Positions 8,099-17,401 of a stretch of 64,000 nucleotides of DNA are shown here, in pieces (position 1 is the first letter of the stretch; the number at the start of each line of letters is the position of its first letter). The notes under the pieces were generated by a model. It saw only the letters and a list, made by a program, of their open reading frames with translations. It was not told the DNA's origin and searched no databases. A program made the translations under genes and the position numbers. Origin of the DNA: Kribbella pratensis (GTDB lineage Bacteria > Actinomycetota > Actinomycetes > Propionibacteriales > Kribbellaceae). The stretch spans positions 511,111 through 575,110 of the forward strand of contig NZ_SODP01000005.1 in assembly GCF_004365355.1 (NCBI RefSeq), given 5' to 3'.

Positions 8099-9120
8099 AG
8101 GCCGTCCAGGTCACCGGCTATCACACCAAGCTCCAACTGGCCGATGTTCCCGAGCCGAAGATCACCGGGCCGCTCGACGTGGTCGTGCGGATCGGCGGCG
8201 CCGGGGTCTGCCGGACCGACCTGCACATCCTCGAAGGACAGTGGGCCGAGAAGAGCGGCGTGATGCTGCCGTACACGATCGGGCACGAGAACGCCGGCTG
8301 GGTGCACGCGATCGGCGACGCCGTCACGAACGTTGCCGTCGGCGACAAAGTGATCCTGCACCCGTTGATCACCTGCGGACTCTGCCGCGCCTGCCGGTCC
8401 GGCGACGACGTGCACTGCGAGGCGTCGGCGTTCCCGGGGATCGACACCGACGGCGGGTACGCCGAATACCTGCGGACGACGGCCCGCAGCGTCGTCAAGA
8501 TCGACGACTCTTTGGAGCCGGCGGACGTCGCCGCCCTCGCGGACGCCGGGCTGACGGCGTACCACGCGGCGGCGAAGGCGGCGCGGACGCTCCGGCCGGG
8601 CGCTGTCTGCGTCATCATCGGCGCGGGTGGACTCGGTCACATCGGCATCCAGGTGATGAAGGCGATCTCGGCCGCCACCCTGGTCGTCGTCGACCGCAAC
8701 CAGGCCGCGGTCGACCTGGCCGTCGAGATCGGCGCCGACCACGGAATCGTTGCCGACGGCACGCACGTGGAGCAGGTCCGGGCGCTGACCGGACGGCACG
8801 GCGCGGAAGCGGTGATCGACTTCGTCGGCGAGGGCGGCGCCACCTCGGACGGGATCGAGATGCTGCGCCGGGCCGGCAACTACTACGTCGTCGGGTACGG
8901 CGAGAACCTCGACGTACCGACCATCGACGTGATCTCCACCGAGATCAACTTCATCGGCAACCTGGTCGGGTCGTACAACGACCTGCAGGACCTGATGGAG
9001 CTCGCCGCGCAGGGCAAGGTCGCGCTGCACACCACGAAGTACCCGCTGGAGGAGTTCCAGCAGGCCCTCGACGACCTCGACCGCGGTCTCGTCCGCGGCC
9101 GGGCGATCCTCATTCCCTAG
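8095..9120 (+). CDS. Zinc-dependent alcohol dehydrogenase of the propane operon
   Basis: 341 residues; ATG 8095 overlaps the preceding stop and follows GAGGAG. It is a medium-chain dehydrogenase: catalytic zinc ligands C39 and H64-E65, structural zinc Cys C94, C97, C100 and C108, and Rossmann motif GAGGLG (176-181) with an acidic residue after the second strand (VVVDRN), consistent with NAD. Operon position suggests it oxidises the 2-propanol made by PrmABCD to acetone; a dehydrogenase occupies the same place in RHA1. A primary-alcohol substrate cannot be excluded. Confidence 0.9.
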   Translation: MKAVQVTGYHTKLQLADVPEPKITGPLDVVVRIGGAGVCRTDLHILEGQWAEKSGVMLPYTIGHENAGWVHAIGDAVTNVAVGDKVILHPLITCGLCRACRSGDDVHCEASAFPGIDTDGGYAEYLRTTARSVVKIDDSLEPADVAALADAGLTAYHAAAKAARTLRPGAVCVIIGAGGLGHIGIQVMKAISAATLVVVDRNQAAVDLAVEIGADHGIVADGTHVEQVRALTGRHGAEAVIDFVGEGGATSDGIEMLRRAGNYYVVGYGENLDVPTIDVISTEINFIGNLVGSYNDLQDLMELAAQGKVALHTTKYPLEEFQQALDDLDRGLVRGRAILIP

Positions 9121-9142
9121 CGATCCCAGCAGGAGGCAGACC

Positions 9143-10792
9143 ATGGCGAAGGAACTGCGGTTCAACACCGACGCCCGGCGGTTGCTCGAGTCCGGCGTGA
9201 ACGCGCTGGCCGACGCGATCAAGGTGACGCTCGGGCCCAAGGGCCGCAACGCGGTGCTGGAGAAGCTGACCGGCCCGCCGACGATCACCAACGACGGCGT
9301 CACGATCGCCCGCGAGATCCAGCTGCGCGAACCCTTCGCGAACATGGGCGCGCAGCTGGTCAAGGAAGTCGCGATGAAGACCAACGGCGTGGTCGGCGAC
9401 GGCACCACCACGGCCACCGTGCTGGCCCAGGCGATGGTCCGCGAAGGCCTGCGCGAGGTCGATGCGGGCGCCAACCCGATGCGGGTACGCCGTGGCATCG
9501 AGCGGACCGTGCCGGTGGTGGTCGAGGCACTGCGCGGCCGGGCCGTCGAGGTTCACGGCCGCGAGCAACTGCAGCACATCGCGACCTTGGCGGCCAGCGA
9601 CGACGAGATCATCGGCGAGGTGATCGCGAACGCGGTCGACTGGGTCGGCCGCAACGGTGTCGTCACCACCGAGGAGTCCGACACGCTCGGGATGTCGGTG
9701 GAGGTTGTCGACGGCATCGAGTTCGACCACGGGTACGTGTCGGCGTACATGGTCACCGACCGGGAGCAGATGGAGACCGTCTACGACCGCCCGCTGATCC
9801 TGCTGACCAACAAGAAGATCACGCAGGTGCAGGAGATCATGCCGACCCTCGAGGTGGCGCAGCGTGCGGACCGTCCGCTCGTCGTGCTCGCCGAGGAGGT
9901 CGACGGGCCGGCGCTGCAACTGCTTGTCGGCGGCAACATGCACAACACGATGCGGTCGGTCGTCGTGCGGGCGCCCGGGTTCGGCCACCGGCGGATCGCC
10001 GAGCTGGAGGATCTCGCGACCGCGCTCGGTGGTTCGGTGATCGCCAAGGACACCGGGCTCGACCTCACCGACGTGACCCGCGAGCACCTCGGCTCGTGCG
10101 ACCGGATCACGATCACCGAGGACACCACCACGATCGTCGGTGGGCACGGGGACGCGTCGCTGGTGGAGGCGCGGATCTCCCAGCTGGAGAAGCAGTTCGA
10201 GCGGGCCAAGATCGACGCCGACCAGGACAGCCTGCAGTTGCGGATGGCGCGGCTGGCGGGCAAGGTCGCGGTGATCCGGGTCGGCGGCGCGACGAGCGTC
10301 GAGCTGAAGGAACGGATGCTCCGCGTCGAGGACTCGCTCGCCGCGACCCGGGCTGCGCTAGAGGAAGGCATCGTGGCCGGCGGCGGGACGGTCCTCGTGC
10401 AGGCCCAGGCTGCGCTATCGGAGCTGGAGCTGTCCGGTGACGAGGCGATCGGACGCGAGGTCGTACGCCGCGTGCTGCCGGAGCCGCTGCGCTGGATCGC
10501 GATCAACGCCGGGTACGACGGCGACGAGGTCGTGGCACAGGTCGCTTCGTTGCCCGCGGGGCACGGTTTCAACGCGCTCACCGGTCAGTACGGCGATCTC
10601 GTCGAGGACGCCGTGATCGATCCGTTGAAGGTCACGCGTGCGGCGCTGGAGAGCGCGGCCTCGATCGCCGCGCTGATCCTCACCACCGAGACCGCGGTCG
10701 TCGAGGAGATCATCGGCAACCCCGGCGCGATCATGGCGCCCGGCTTCGGCGATCTGGCCGAGGGCATGGTCCGTCCGTCGAACATCTATTGA
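9143..10792 (+). CDS. Operon-dedicated GroEL-type chaperonin
   Basis: 549 residues, good AGGAGG site. It is a full-length 60-kDa chaperonin with the conserved KVTLGPKGRNAVLEK, TNDGVTIA, VGDGTTTATVLAQ and VVEEIIGNPGAIMAPGFGD segments. The C terminus ends VRPSNIY instead of the flexible GGM tail of housekeeping GroEL, and no groES is adjacent. A groEL-like gene in this position (mimG in Mycolicibacterium) is required for productive folding of the large hydroxylase subunit. A dedicated folding role for PrmA is therefore the best reading; it is not the general chaperonin. Confidence 0.92.
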   Translation: MAKELRFNTDARRLLESGVNALADAIKVTLGPKGRNAVLEKLTGPPTITNDGVTIAREIQLREPFANMGAQLVKEVAMKTNGVVGDGTTTATVLAQAMVREGLREVDAGANPMRVRRGIERTVPVVVEALRGRAVEVHGREQLQHIATLAASDDEIIGEVIANAVDWVGRNGVVTTEESDTLGMSVEVVDGIEFDHGYVSAYMVTDREQMETVYDRPLILLTNKKITQVQEIMPTLEVAQRADRPLVVLAEEVDGPALQLLVGGNMHNTMRSVVVRAPGFGHRRIAELEDLATALGGSVIAKDTGLDLTDVTREHLGSCDRITITEDTTTIVGGHGDASLVEARISQLEKQFERAKIDADQDSLQLRMARLAGKVAVIRVGGATSVELKERMLRVEDSLAATRAALEEGIVAGGGTVLVQAQAALSELELSGDEAIGREVVRRVLPEPLRWIAINAGYDGDEVVAQVASLPAGHGFNALTGQYGDLVEDAVIDPLKVTRAALESAASIAALILTTETAVVEEIIGNPGAIMAPGFGDLAEGMVRPSNIY

Positions 10793-10802
10793 GGGGGCGG
10801 CC

Positions 10803-10997
10803 ATGAACCGACGGCACCAACTCCTGGAGACCTTCCTGCACCGGGTTCTCGGCGTACCCCTGGACGAGGTGCACGAGGAGGCGCTCCTGCTCGAGCACGG
10901 GTTGAGTGACCGGCTCGAGGAGCTGATCGACGCGGCGCTCGGGTATCCGAGGCGGGATCCGTTCGGGGAGCCGATCCAGCCGAAGGTGCGGGCGTGA
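10803..10997 (+). CDS. Stand-alone DtxR-type metal-binding/dimerisation domain
   Basis: 64 residues, ten bases after groEL, preceded by GGGGG. The sequence aligns with domain 2 of DtxR/IdeR/MntR repressors: RRHQLLETFLHRVLG, DEVHEEALLLEHGLSD and the RDPFGEPI tail. Mapped on DtxR, ancillary-site ligands H79, E83 and H98 correspond to H5, E9 and H24. In the primary site E105 and H106 correspond to E31 and H32, but C102 is replaced by L28 and the Met10 ligand is absent because there is no DNA-binding domain. It overlaps the following ArsR gene. It could be a detached metal sensor or dimerisation partner; function is unknown. Confidence 0.75.
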   Translation: MNRRHQLLETFLHRVLGVPLDEVHEEALLLEHGLSDRLEELIDAALGYPRRDPFGEPIQPKVRA

Positions 10998-11353
10998 TCG
11001 AGCCGACCCCGCCACAGCTCGCCACCGCGGCCAGGACCTTCGGCCTGTTGCTGGCGCCGGTCCGGCTGCACCTGGTCGCGTTGGCGAGTGGTGGTGAGTA
11101 CGACGTCGGCACGCTGGCGGCCAGGGTGGGTGTCAGCGTGCCGACGGCGAGCCAGCACTTGGCCAAGCTCCGCCTGGCCGGGCTGGTCAGCGCACGACGC
11201 GAGGGTCGGCGGCAGTTCTACACCGTCGACGACCCCCACGTCGTGGCCCTCGTCGAGCAGATCTTCGAGCACGTCGCGCCAGACGGCACCCTCGCACCAG
11301 ACCCGCCCCGACGAGCTCCGTTCTGGCGAGCACCCTTCGCCGGCAATGGCTGA
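10994..11353 (+). CDS. ArsR-family winged-helix repressor
   Basis: 119 residues, GTG start overlapping the previous stop (GTGA), so translation is probably coupled. It is a classic ArsR wHTH: LAPVRLHLVALASGGEYDV, recognition region VSVPTASQHLAKL and wing REGRRQFYTV. It lacks the ELCVCD metal-binding cysteines of SmtB/ArsR sensors, so it does not itself look like a soft-metal sensor. Lying last in the propane operon next to an orphan DtxR metal-binding domain, it may regulate the operon or a metal response. Its ligand is unknown. Confidence 0.88.
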   Translation: MIEPTPPQLATAARTFGLLLAPVRLHLVALASGGEYDVGTLAARVGVSVPTASQHLAKLRLAGLVSARREGRRQFYTVDDPHVVALVEQIFEHVAPDGTLAPDPPRRAPFWRAPFAGNG

Positions 11354-11519
11354 CCCCGCTGGTTTCGGAGGTTTTCCCTTGCCCGTGCCGGAGCGGGATG
11401 GATCACTTCCGCCGTAGGCATGCCGGACGTATCGTCTCGGCGGCGCTGTGCGTTGATCCAGGGCTACGGGAGTGCTGAAGGTTCGACAGCACCCCGTCGA
11501 AGACGGGTCGGAGAGTCAC

Positions 11520-14195
11520 ATGAGGATGTCGCTGACAAGACGCGGTCGGAAGATTCTCGCGGGCGGCCTCGGCGTCGCCCTGGTTGCCGTCGCAGTCGGC
11601 GGCTACGCGGGCCGGTACGAGCTGAAGGAGGAGTGGCTCAAACACCAGTGGTCCGGGCGGCACTACAACGCGGCCGTGATGGAGAAGGCGCTGATGATCG
11701 CGGGCGGCAATCCGTCCGAGATGCAAAGCGAGTCCAAGGAAGCGTTCACCATCGCTGACGAGTTCGAGCAGGCACGCACTGCGCCGGGCGGCATCGTGGC
11801 GCCGGGTGCCTACTCGGCGGCGTTCGCGCAGCTGACCGCGATGCAGCACACCGCGGGCACCTGGCATGACGTGACCAGGGTGCCGTACAACGCGGACGAC
11901 CCCAGGTACCGCGACTGGTACTCCAACTCCAGTGGCGGCGCGGGCCACGTCACCGGCCGGATCACCGGCCTGGCCGCGGACACCGCCGACCACGTGTATG
12001 CCGCCGGTGCCAACGGAGGCGTCTGGCGGTCGACCACCGGTGGCGGCAACTGGACACCGCTGAGCGACTCGCTGCCTTCCCTGAGCGGCGGCGACCTCCA
12101 GTTGGCCGGCGACGGATCGCTTTGGTACGCGACCGGCGAGGCCAACACGGGCGGTACGTCGTACGTCGGCTCCGGCGTGTACCGGCTTGCGAACCCGGTC
12201 ACCGGGACGTTCTCGCCGGCCGACCGGGTCGGTGGCAAGGAGCTGGAGTCGACCACTGTCGGCCGGCTGCGCTGGGGCGGCGGGCAGGTGTTCGCTGCGA
12301 CCAATCGCGGCATCTGGTACCACGACGCGTCGACCACCGCCGGCGCCTGGAAGGTCGCGTTCTACCCGAACCCGGACTTCATGCCCGAGATCAAGGACGA
12401 CGCCGGTCACGTGCTGGTCCCGGCCGGAAGCCGGACCGGTGGGGCGACCGACGCGGCGTACAAGAACATCGTCAATGACATCGCGATCGACCCGAAGAAC
12501 CCCAAGCACGTGATCGCCGCGATCGGGTGGCGTTCGGGCGACACCTACAACGGGTTCTACGAGACCTCCGACTACACGGCGGGCCCGTCGAGCTGGAAGC
12601 GGCTGGACGTGGTGCTCGGCGGTATCAAGAACAGCACCGACGTCGGCTACACCACCTTCGCCTTCAGCAAGACCGGCGACCGGTTGTACGCCCTGGTCCA
12701 GCAGCCGAGCAAGATCAACGGCAGCACCAGCCTGGCCGGCATCTTCGTCTCGAAGACCGGCAGCCCGTCCGGGCCGTGGAACAAGATCGCCGACCCGCAG
12801 ATCCTGCACAACAGCGGCTCCGCGCTGGACCGCAAGGGATACGCGGTCGGCGTCCAGGCCTGGTACAACCAGTTCCTCACGGTCGACCCGGCCAATGCCG
12901 ACCACGTCTGGGCCGGCTTGGAGGAGGTGTTCGAGACGACCGACGCCGGCTCCCACTGGGCCACGGTCGCGCCGTACTGGAACTTCGGCTTCGCGTGCTG
13001 GAACATCGACGACGCCAAGAACACCTGCCCGATGGCACCACACTCCGACCAGCATTCGGTCGCGGTCGGTACGTCGGGCGGCAAGCCGGTGGTGTTCATC
13101 GGCAACGACGGCGGCATCTACAAGCGCCCGGTGAACGGACAGGTCAATGCCAACAAGAACGGGACCGATTGGCAGTCGCTGACCACCGACGGCACGATGG
13201 ACGCGCTGCAGTACTACTCCGTGTCGGTCGGCAAGGACAGCAAGAACGGCGGCGTCGTGGTCTCCGGCGGCCTCCAGGACAACGGCGTGTCGAACCTGTT
13301 CGGGGTCAAGCCGGACGGATCCAACACTGACACCGGGATGGGCTCCAACTTCGGTGGTGACGGCGGCGACGGTGTGGCCGACCCACAGAACGGCTGCAAC
13401 CAACTGCAGGAGTACGTCGCGCTGGCCGTGAAGATCACCAATACCTGCGCGTTGAACAAGGGAGCGCTCAGCGAAGCCGACGCGAGTTCGTGGAGTCTCG
13501 ACCCGGGCGATCCGGGTGCGCGCTTCATCGCGCCGATCGGGATCGACTCGGCCGACTCGAACGGGTTCATCGCCGGCGGCCAGTACGTGTACACCTCCAC
13601 CAAGGGCTGGGGGATGCGGAGCGCCTCGGAGTGGACCAAGGCGTTCGACCTCGGTGCGGGTCACTCCGCCACCGCGGTCGCGATGCGCGGCGGCGTGGGC
13701 TGGGCGAGCTGGTGCGGCCCGTGCAACAACACCGGATTCGCCCGCGGCCTGGCCACCAACGCGGGTGGGTCGTGGCACCAGGTCACGTTGCCGGCCGAGT
13801 TCCCCAACCGGTATCTGGCCGGCGTCGGCATCGACCCGGCGAACGGTCAGCATGCGTACGTCGCAGTGAACGGGTTCTCCCGCCGGTTCACCGAGGGCCC
13901 GGGCGCGGGTGTCGGCCACGTCTACGAGACCAAGGACGGCGGCGCCACCTGGGCGGACATCTCGGCGAACCTGCCCGACATCCCAGCCAGTGCGGTGAAG
14001 CAGCTGGCCAACGGTGCGCTCGTGGTCGGCTCCGACCTCGCGACGTTCTATCGCGCACCTGGCACCACCACGTGGCAGGTGCTCGGCAGTGGTCTGCCGA
14101 CGACAACGGTGATGGACATCGAGTCCGGTCCGGACGGAAACATCTACGCGGCCACTCATGGTCGCGGGATCTGGAGCATCAGGCCACCGGCCTGA
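11520..14195 (+). CDS. Exported BNR/sortilin-type beta-propeller protein (glycosidase-like)
   Basis: 891 residues from ATG 11520. An N-terminal basic stretch (RRGRKILAGG) and a hydrophobic segment (about 14-28) form a signal anchor or signal peptide. The mature part holds many Asp-box/BNR-like repeats (GVWRSTTGGGNWT near residue 165, VFETTDAGSHW near 475, VYETKDGGATW near 800, and the closing THGRGIWSI). These build VPS10/sialidase-like or xyloglucanase-like seven-bladed propellers. No catalytic residues can be assigned with confidence, so sialidase, glucanase or pure binding roles are all possible. It is monocistronic and followed by a strong terminator. Confidence 0.75.
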   Translation: MRMSLTRRGRKILAGGLGVALVAVAVGGYAGRYELKEEWLKHQWSGRHYNAAVMEKALMIAGGNPSEMQSESKEAFTIADEFEQARTAPGGIVAPGAYSAAFAQLTAMQHTAGTWHDVTRVPYNADDPRYRDWYSNSSGGAGHVTGRITGLAADTADHVYAAGANGGVWRSTTGGGNWTPLSDSLPSLSGGDLQLAGDGSLWYATGEANTGGTSYVGSGVYRLANPVTGTFSPADRVGGKELESTTVGRLRWGGGQVFAATNRGIWYHDASTTAGAWKVAFYPNPDFMPEIKDDAGHVLVPAGSRTGGATDAAYKNIVNDIAIDPKNPKHVIAAIGWRSGDTYNGFYETSDYTAGPSSWKRLDVVLGGIKNSTDVGYTTFAFSKTGDRLYALVQQPSKINGSTSLAGIFVSKTGSPSGPWNKIADPQILHNSGSALDRKGYAVGVQAWYNQFLTVDPANADHVWAGLEEVFETTDAGSHWATVAPYWNFGFACWNIDDAKNTCPMAPHSDQHSVAVGTSGGKPVVFIGNDGGIYKRPVNGQVNANKNGTDWQSLTTDGTMDALQYYSVSVGKDSKNGGVVVSGGLQDNGVSNLFGVKPDGSNTDTGMGSNFGGDGGDGVADPQNGCNQLQEYVALAVKITNTCALNKGALSEADASSWSLDPGDPGARFIAPIGIDSADSNGFIAGGQYVYTSTKGWGMRSASEWTKAFDLGAGHSATAVAMRGGVGWASWCGPCNNTGFARGLATNAGGSWHQVTLPAEFPNRYLAGVGIDPANGQHAYVAVNGFSRRFTEGPGAGVGHVYETKDGGATWADISANLPDIPASAVKQLANGALVVGSDLATFYRAPGTTTWQVLGSGLPTTTVMDIESGPDGNIYAATHGRGIWSIRPPA

Positions 14196-14203
14196 GCGCG
14201 CCG

Positions 14204-14241
14204 CGAGGACGGCTCACCCCACGGAGGGTGGGCCGTCCTCG
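14204..14241. terminator. Bidirectional hairpin terminator
   Basis: Arms 14204-14219 and 14226-14241 (CGAGGACGGCTCACCC against its complement, with one G-T pair) form a 16-bp stem with a 6-base loop between the convergent propeller and amidohydrolase genes. No clear U-tract, which is usual in high-GC actinobacteria. Confidence 0.85.
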
Positions 14242-14285
14242 GCCGTTCCTGCGCCACCCGCGGCGCGTTTCTTCCAGTGGGCCGC

Positions 14286-15818
14286 TCAGGCCGGCCGGAC
14301 CGTCCCGCAGCAGCCGCCGGCTGCGAGGGCCTGCGCCGCGGGTGGCGCCTTGACGGCTGCCTCTACGTCGGCCAGCATCCGCTCGCGTTGGGCGGGGGAG
14401 ATGACCCGGCCGCGGGTGACCACGGTGTGGATCTTGCGGCTGTTGCGGATGTCGGTCAGTGGGTCGGCGTCCAGCACCACGAGGTCGGCGATCTTCCGCG
14501 GTTCGACCGAGCCCAGGTCTCGTGACAGTCCCAGGAACTTGGCCGGTTCGACGGTCGCGGCGTACAGCGCCTGGCGCGGCGTGGCTCCGGCACCCACCAG
14601 GTGCTCGAGCTCGTCGTGCAGTGCGAAGCCCGGCACGGAGTACGGCGTACCCGTGTCGGTGCCGGCCAGGATCGGTACGTCGTGCGCGAAGAGTTCCCGG
14701 ACGAACCGCTGCCGCCACGCCCACATCTGCTTCTGGTGGGAGATCTCCTCGGCGGTCCGGTTGGCGGCGTACAGGTTCTGGATGACGTAGTCGTAGGTGC
14801 CGATCGAGTCCTCGCTCAGGTACTTCTTGAGGTTGGGATCGAGTTGCGTGTAGTCGATCTGGTCGAGCACGTTGTGCATGGTCAGCGTCGGCGTGACCCG
14901 GGTGCGGTTGCGCCGCAGCGTGCCGAACACGTCGGCGGCGCGGGCTGGGCTGTAGGTGTTCGCGGCGATCCACTCGATCGCGTGCATCTGACGGAACCAG
15001 GAGTTGTAGTCGCCGGTCTCCACGCTGATCGCCCGTACCATCCGCCGTACCTCGGCCTCCCGCGTGGAGACGTTCAGGCCGAGCGAGTGGATGTGCTCGA
15101 TGCTGCGCTGGCCGAGGTTGCTGACCTCCTTCGAGGTGAGCTCGTCCGGCCCGTGGCCGTGCACGGTCAGCCCCTGCTTGCGGGCCTCGTCGATGACTGC
15201 GGCGTACGACTCCTTGTTCAGGCGTGAGTACACCTTGATGAAGTCGGCGCCGCCGGCCTTGCTCTGCTGTACGGCGGCGCGGGCCTCGGCGGCGTCACCG
15301 ACGACCAGGACGTGGAGCAGGTTCGGATCCCAGAGTGTCGGGTCGCCGTCGATGATCGGGCTGGCCACGACCATCCGCGGTCCGAGCAGCGTCCCGGCCT
15401 CGATCCGGTCCCGCCAGTCGTAGACGATCGGATCCGGAGCGGCCATCTCACGGACCAAGGTCAGACCGTTCGCGAGGTACAACGGCGGTGAGACGTGCTC
15501 GTCACCGAGGCTGTGGACGTGCATGTCGGCGAGCCCGGGGATCACATACTTGCCGCTGAGGTCGATCTCGACGGCGCCCCGAGGCACCGGGATCCGGCCG
15601 ACCCCGACGATGCGCTCGCCGCTGATCAGGACGGTCTGGTTGCGATCGCGACGACCGGTGGCGACATCGATGACGGTGACGTTGGTGAGCGCGGTGATCT
15701 TCGGCGGCTTCACCAGCGCGGAGGCCGTGCTGGTGGTGAAGGTCCCACCAGCGAGGACGGCGGCCCCGACGGCTCCGGCGGCGGTGTGAGCGAGGAACTG
15801 ACGGCGAGAACTGTTCAT
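14286..15818 (-). CDS. Tat-exported amidohydrolase (imidazolonepropionase/prolidase-like)
   Basis: 510 residues from ATG 15818 behind GAGGGG; an upstream in-frame ATG at 15893 is less likely. The N terminus MNSSRRQFLAH carries a twin-arginine motif and a hydrophobic stretch ending TASA. The metal site is typical of amidohydrolase-1: DMHVHSLG, HGHGPDE and ILAGTDTGTPYSVPG, plus the C-terminal KIADLVVLDADPL. Family members hydrolyse cyclic amides or proline dipeptides and some carbamates. It acts outside the cytoplasm. Actual substrate unknown; no operon partner. Confidence 0.82.
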   Translation of the reverse strand: MNSSRRQFLAHTAAGAVGAAVLAGGTFTTSTASALVKPPKITALTNVTVIDVATGRRDRNQTVLISGERIVGVGRIPVPRGAVEIDLSGKYVIPGLADMHVHSLGDEHVSPPLYLANGLTLVREMAAPDPIVYDWRDRIEAGTLLGPRMVVASPIIDGDPTLWDPNLLHVLVVGDAAEARAAVQQSKAGGADFIKVYSRLNKESYAAVIDEARKQGLTVHGHGPDELTSKEVSNLGQRSIEHIHSLGLNVSTREAEVRRMVRAISVETGDYNSWFRQMHAIEWIAANTYSPARAADVFGTLRRNRTRVTPTLTMHNVLDQIDYTQLDPNLKKYLSEDSIGTYDYVIQNLYAANRTAEEISHQKQMWAWRQRFVRELFAHDVPILAGTDTGTPYSVPGFALHDELEHLVGAGATPRQALYAATVEPAKFLGLSRDLGSVEPRKIADLVVLDADPLTDIRNSRKIHTVVTRGRVISPAQRERMLADVEAAVKAPPAAQALAAGGCCGTVRPA

Positions 15819-15919
15819 ACCCCTCACTATTGTCTGCGCGCTCCCGGTGGTCAGGGGTCGCAAGCCGCCGGTCCCCGGTAGGTTTTTGTCCACCCCGGCA
15901 CGTACTCTTGGTGGCTGTT

Positions 15920-17401
15920 ATGCGTACTTACGAGGTCCGCACTTACGGGTGCCAGATGAATGTCCACGACTCCGAGCGGCTGCGCGGGCTGCTGGAGGAT
16001 GCGGGCTATGTCCGCGCGCCCGAGGGCGACGAGGCCGACGTGGTCGTCTTCAACACCTGCGCGGTGCGGGAGAACGCCGACAACAAGCTGTACGGGAATC
16101 TCGGTCACCTGGCGCCGGTGAAGGCCCGTAAGCCCGGGATGCAGATCGCCGTCGGCGGGTGCCTGGCGCAGAAGGACAAGGCGTCGATCACCAAGAAGGC
16201 CCCGTGGGTCGACGTCGTGTTCGGCACCCACAACATCGGCTCGCTGCCGGTGCTGCTGGAGCGGGCGCGGGTCGCCGAGGAGTCCCAGGTCGAGATCCTG
16301 GAGTCGCTCGACGTCTTCCCGTCGACCTTGCCGACGCGGCGCGAATCGGCGTACTCCGCCTGGGTCTCGGTCAGCGTGGGCTGCAACAACACCTGCACGT
16401 TCTGCATCGTCCCGTCGCTGCGCGGCCGCGAGAAGGACCGCCGCCCCGGTGACGTGCTCGCCGAGGTCGAGGCGCTGGTCGCCGAGGGCGTGCTCGAGGT
16501 GACGCTGCTCGGGCAGAACGTGAACTCGTACGGCGTGGAGTTCGGCGACCGGTTCGCGTTCGGCAAACTGCTGCGTGCCTGTGGGGAGATCGACGGGCTG
16601 GAGCGCGTGCGGTTCACGTCGCCGCACCCGCGGGACTTCACCGCGGACGTGATCGAGGCGATGGCCGAGACGCCGAACGTGATGCCCTCGCTACACATGC
16701 CGCTGCAGTCGGGTTCGGACACCGTGCTGAAGGCGATGCGGCGTTCTTATCGCCGGGACCGGTACTTGAAGATCATCGAAGACGTGCGGGCCGCGATGCC
16801 GGATGCGGCGATCACGACCGACATCATCGTCGGGTTCCCGGGGGAGACCGAAGAGGACTTCCAGGGCACGCTCGACGTGGTCCGGCAGGCCCGGTTCGCG
16901 GGTGCGTTCACCTTCCAGTACTCGAAGCGTCCCGGGACGCCGGCCGAGTCGATGGAGGATCAGGTCCCGCGCGACGTCGTCCAGGATCGATACGAGCGGC
17001 TCGTCGCGCTGCAGGACGAAATGGCTTGGGACGAGAACAAGAAGATGGTCGGCCGGACCGTCGAGGTGCTCGTCGCCGAGGGGGAGGGGCGCAAGGACGC
17101 CACCACTCACCGGCTCAGCGGTCGCGCCCGCGACAACCGACTCGTCCACTTCGCGTTGCCGACCGAGGTCGAGACGCCCCGACCGGGCGATGTGGTCACG
17201 GTCGAGGTCACGTACGCCGCGCCCCATCACCTGAACGCGGACGTGTTCGGCGCCGTACGCCGCACTCGCGCCGGCGACGCCTGGGAGCGAGCACAGGATG
17301 CCCCGGCCGGCTCGGCTGCTGCGCCCGGCGTGATGCTCGGCATGCCGACCGTCGGCGCCAAGCTCTTGGAGCCTGCGACGAACGGCTGCCAGGTCGGATG
17401 A
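15920..17401 (+). CDS. miaB: tRNA-2-methylthio-N6-dimethylallyladenosine synthase MiaB
   Basis: 493 residues from ATG 15920; the upstream Shine-Dalgarno is weak (GGTGG) and GTG 15911 is also possible. It is a radical-SAM methylthiotransferase: the N-terminal MTTase domain has cluster cysteines C11, C47 and C81, and the radical-SAM CxxxCxxC is C155, C159 and C162. A TRAM domain lies at the C terminus (about 375-445). It methylthiolates i6A37 in tRNAs reading U-starting codons, after MiaA, which is encoded at 22834. The C-terminal 50 residues are variable. The downstream kinase overlaps by ATGA. Confidence 0.97.
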   Translation: MRTYEVRTYGCQMNVHDSERLRGLLEDAGYVRAPEGDEADVVVFNTCAVRENADNKLYGNLGHLAPVKARKPGMQIAVGGCLAQKDKASITKKAPWVDVVFGTHNIGSLPVLLERARVAEESQVEILESLDVFPSTLPTRRESAYSAWVSVSVGCNNTCTFCIVPSLRGREKDRRPGDVLAEVEALVAEGVLEVTLLGQNVNSYGVEFGDRFAFGKLLRACGEIDGLERVRFTSPHPRDFTADVIEAMAETPNVMPSLHMPLQSGSDTVLKAMRRSYRRDRYLKIIEDVRAAMPDAAITTDIIVGFPGETEEDFQGTLDVVRQARFAGAFTFQYSKRPGTPAESMEDQVPRDVVQDRYERLVALQDEMAWDENKKMVGRTVEVLVAEGEGRKDATTHRLSGRARDNRLVHFALPTEVETPRPGDVVTVEVTYAAPHHLNADVFGAVRRTRAGDAWERAQDAPAGSAAAPGVMLGMPTVGAKLLEPATNGCQVG

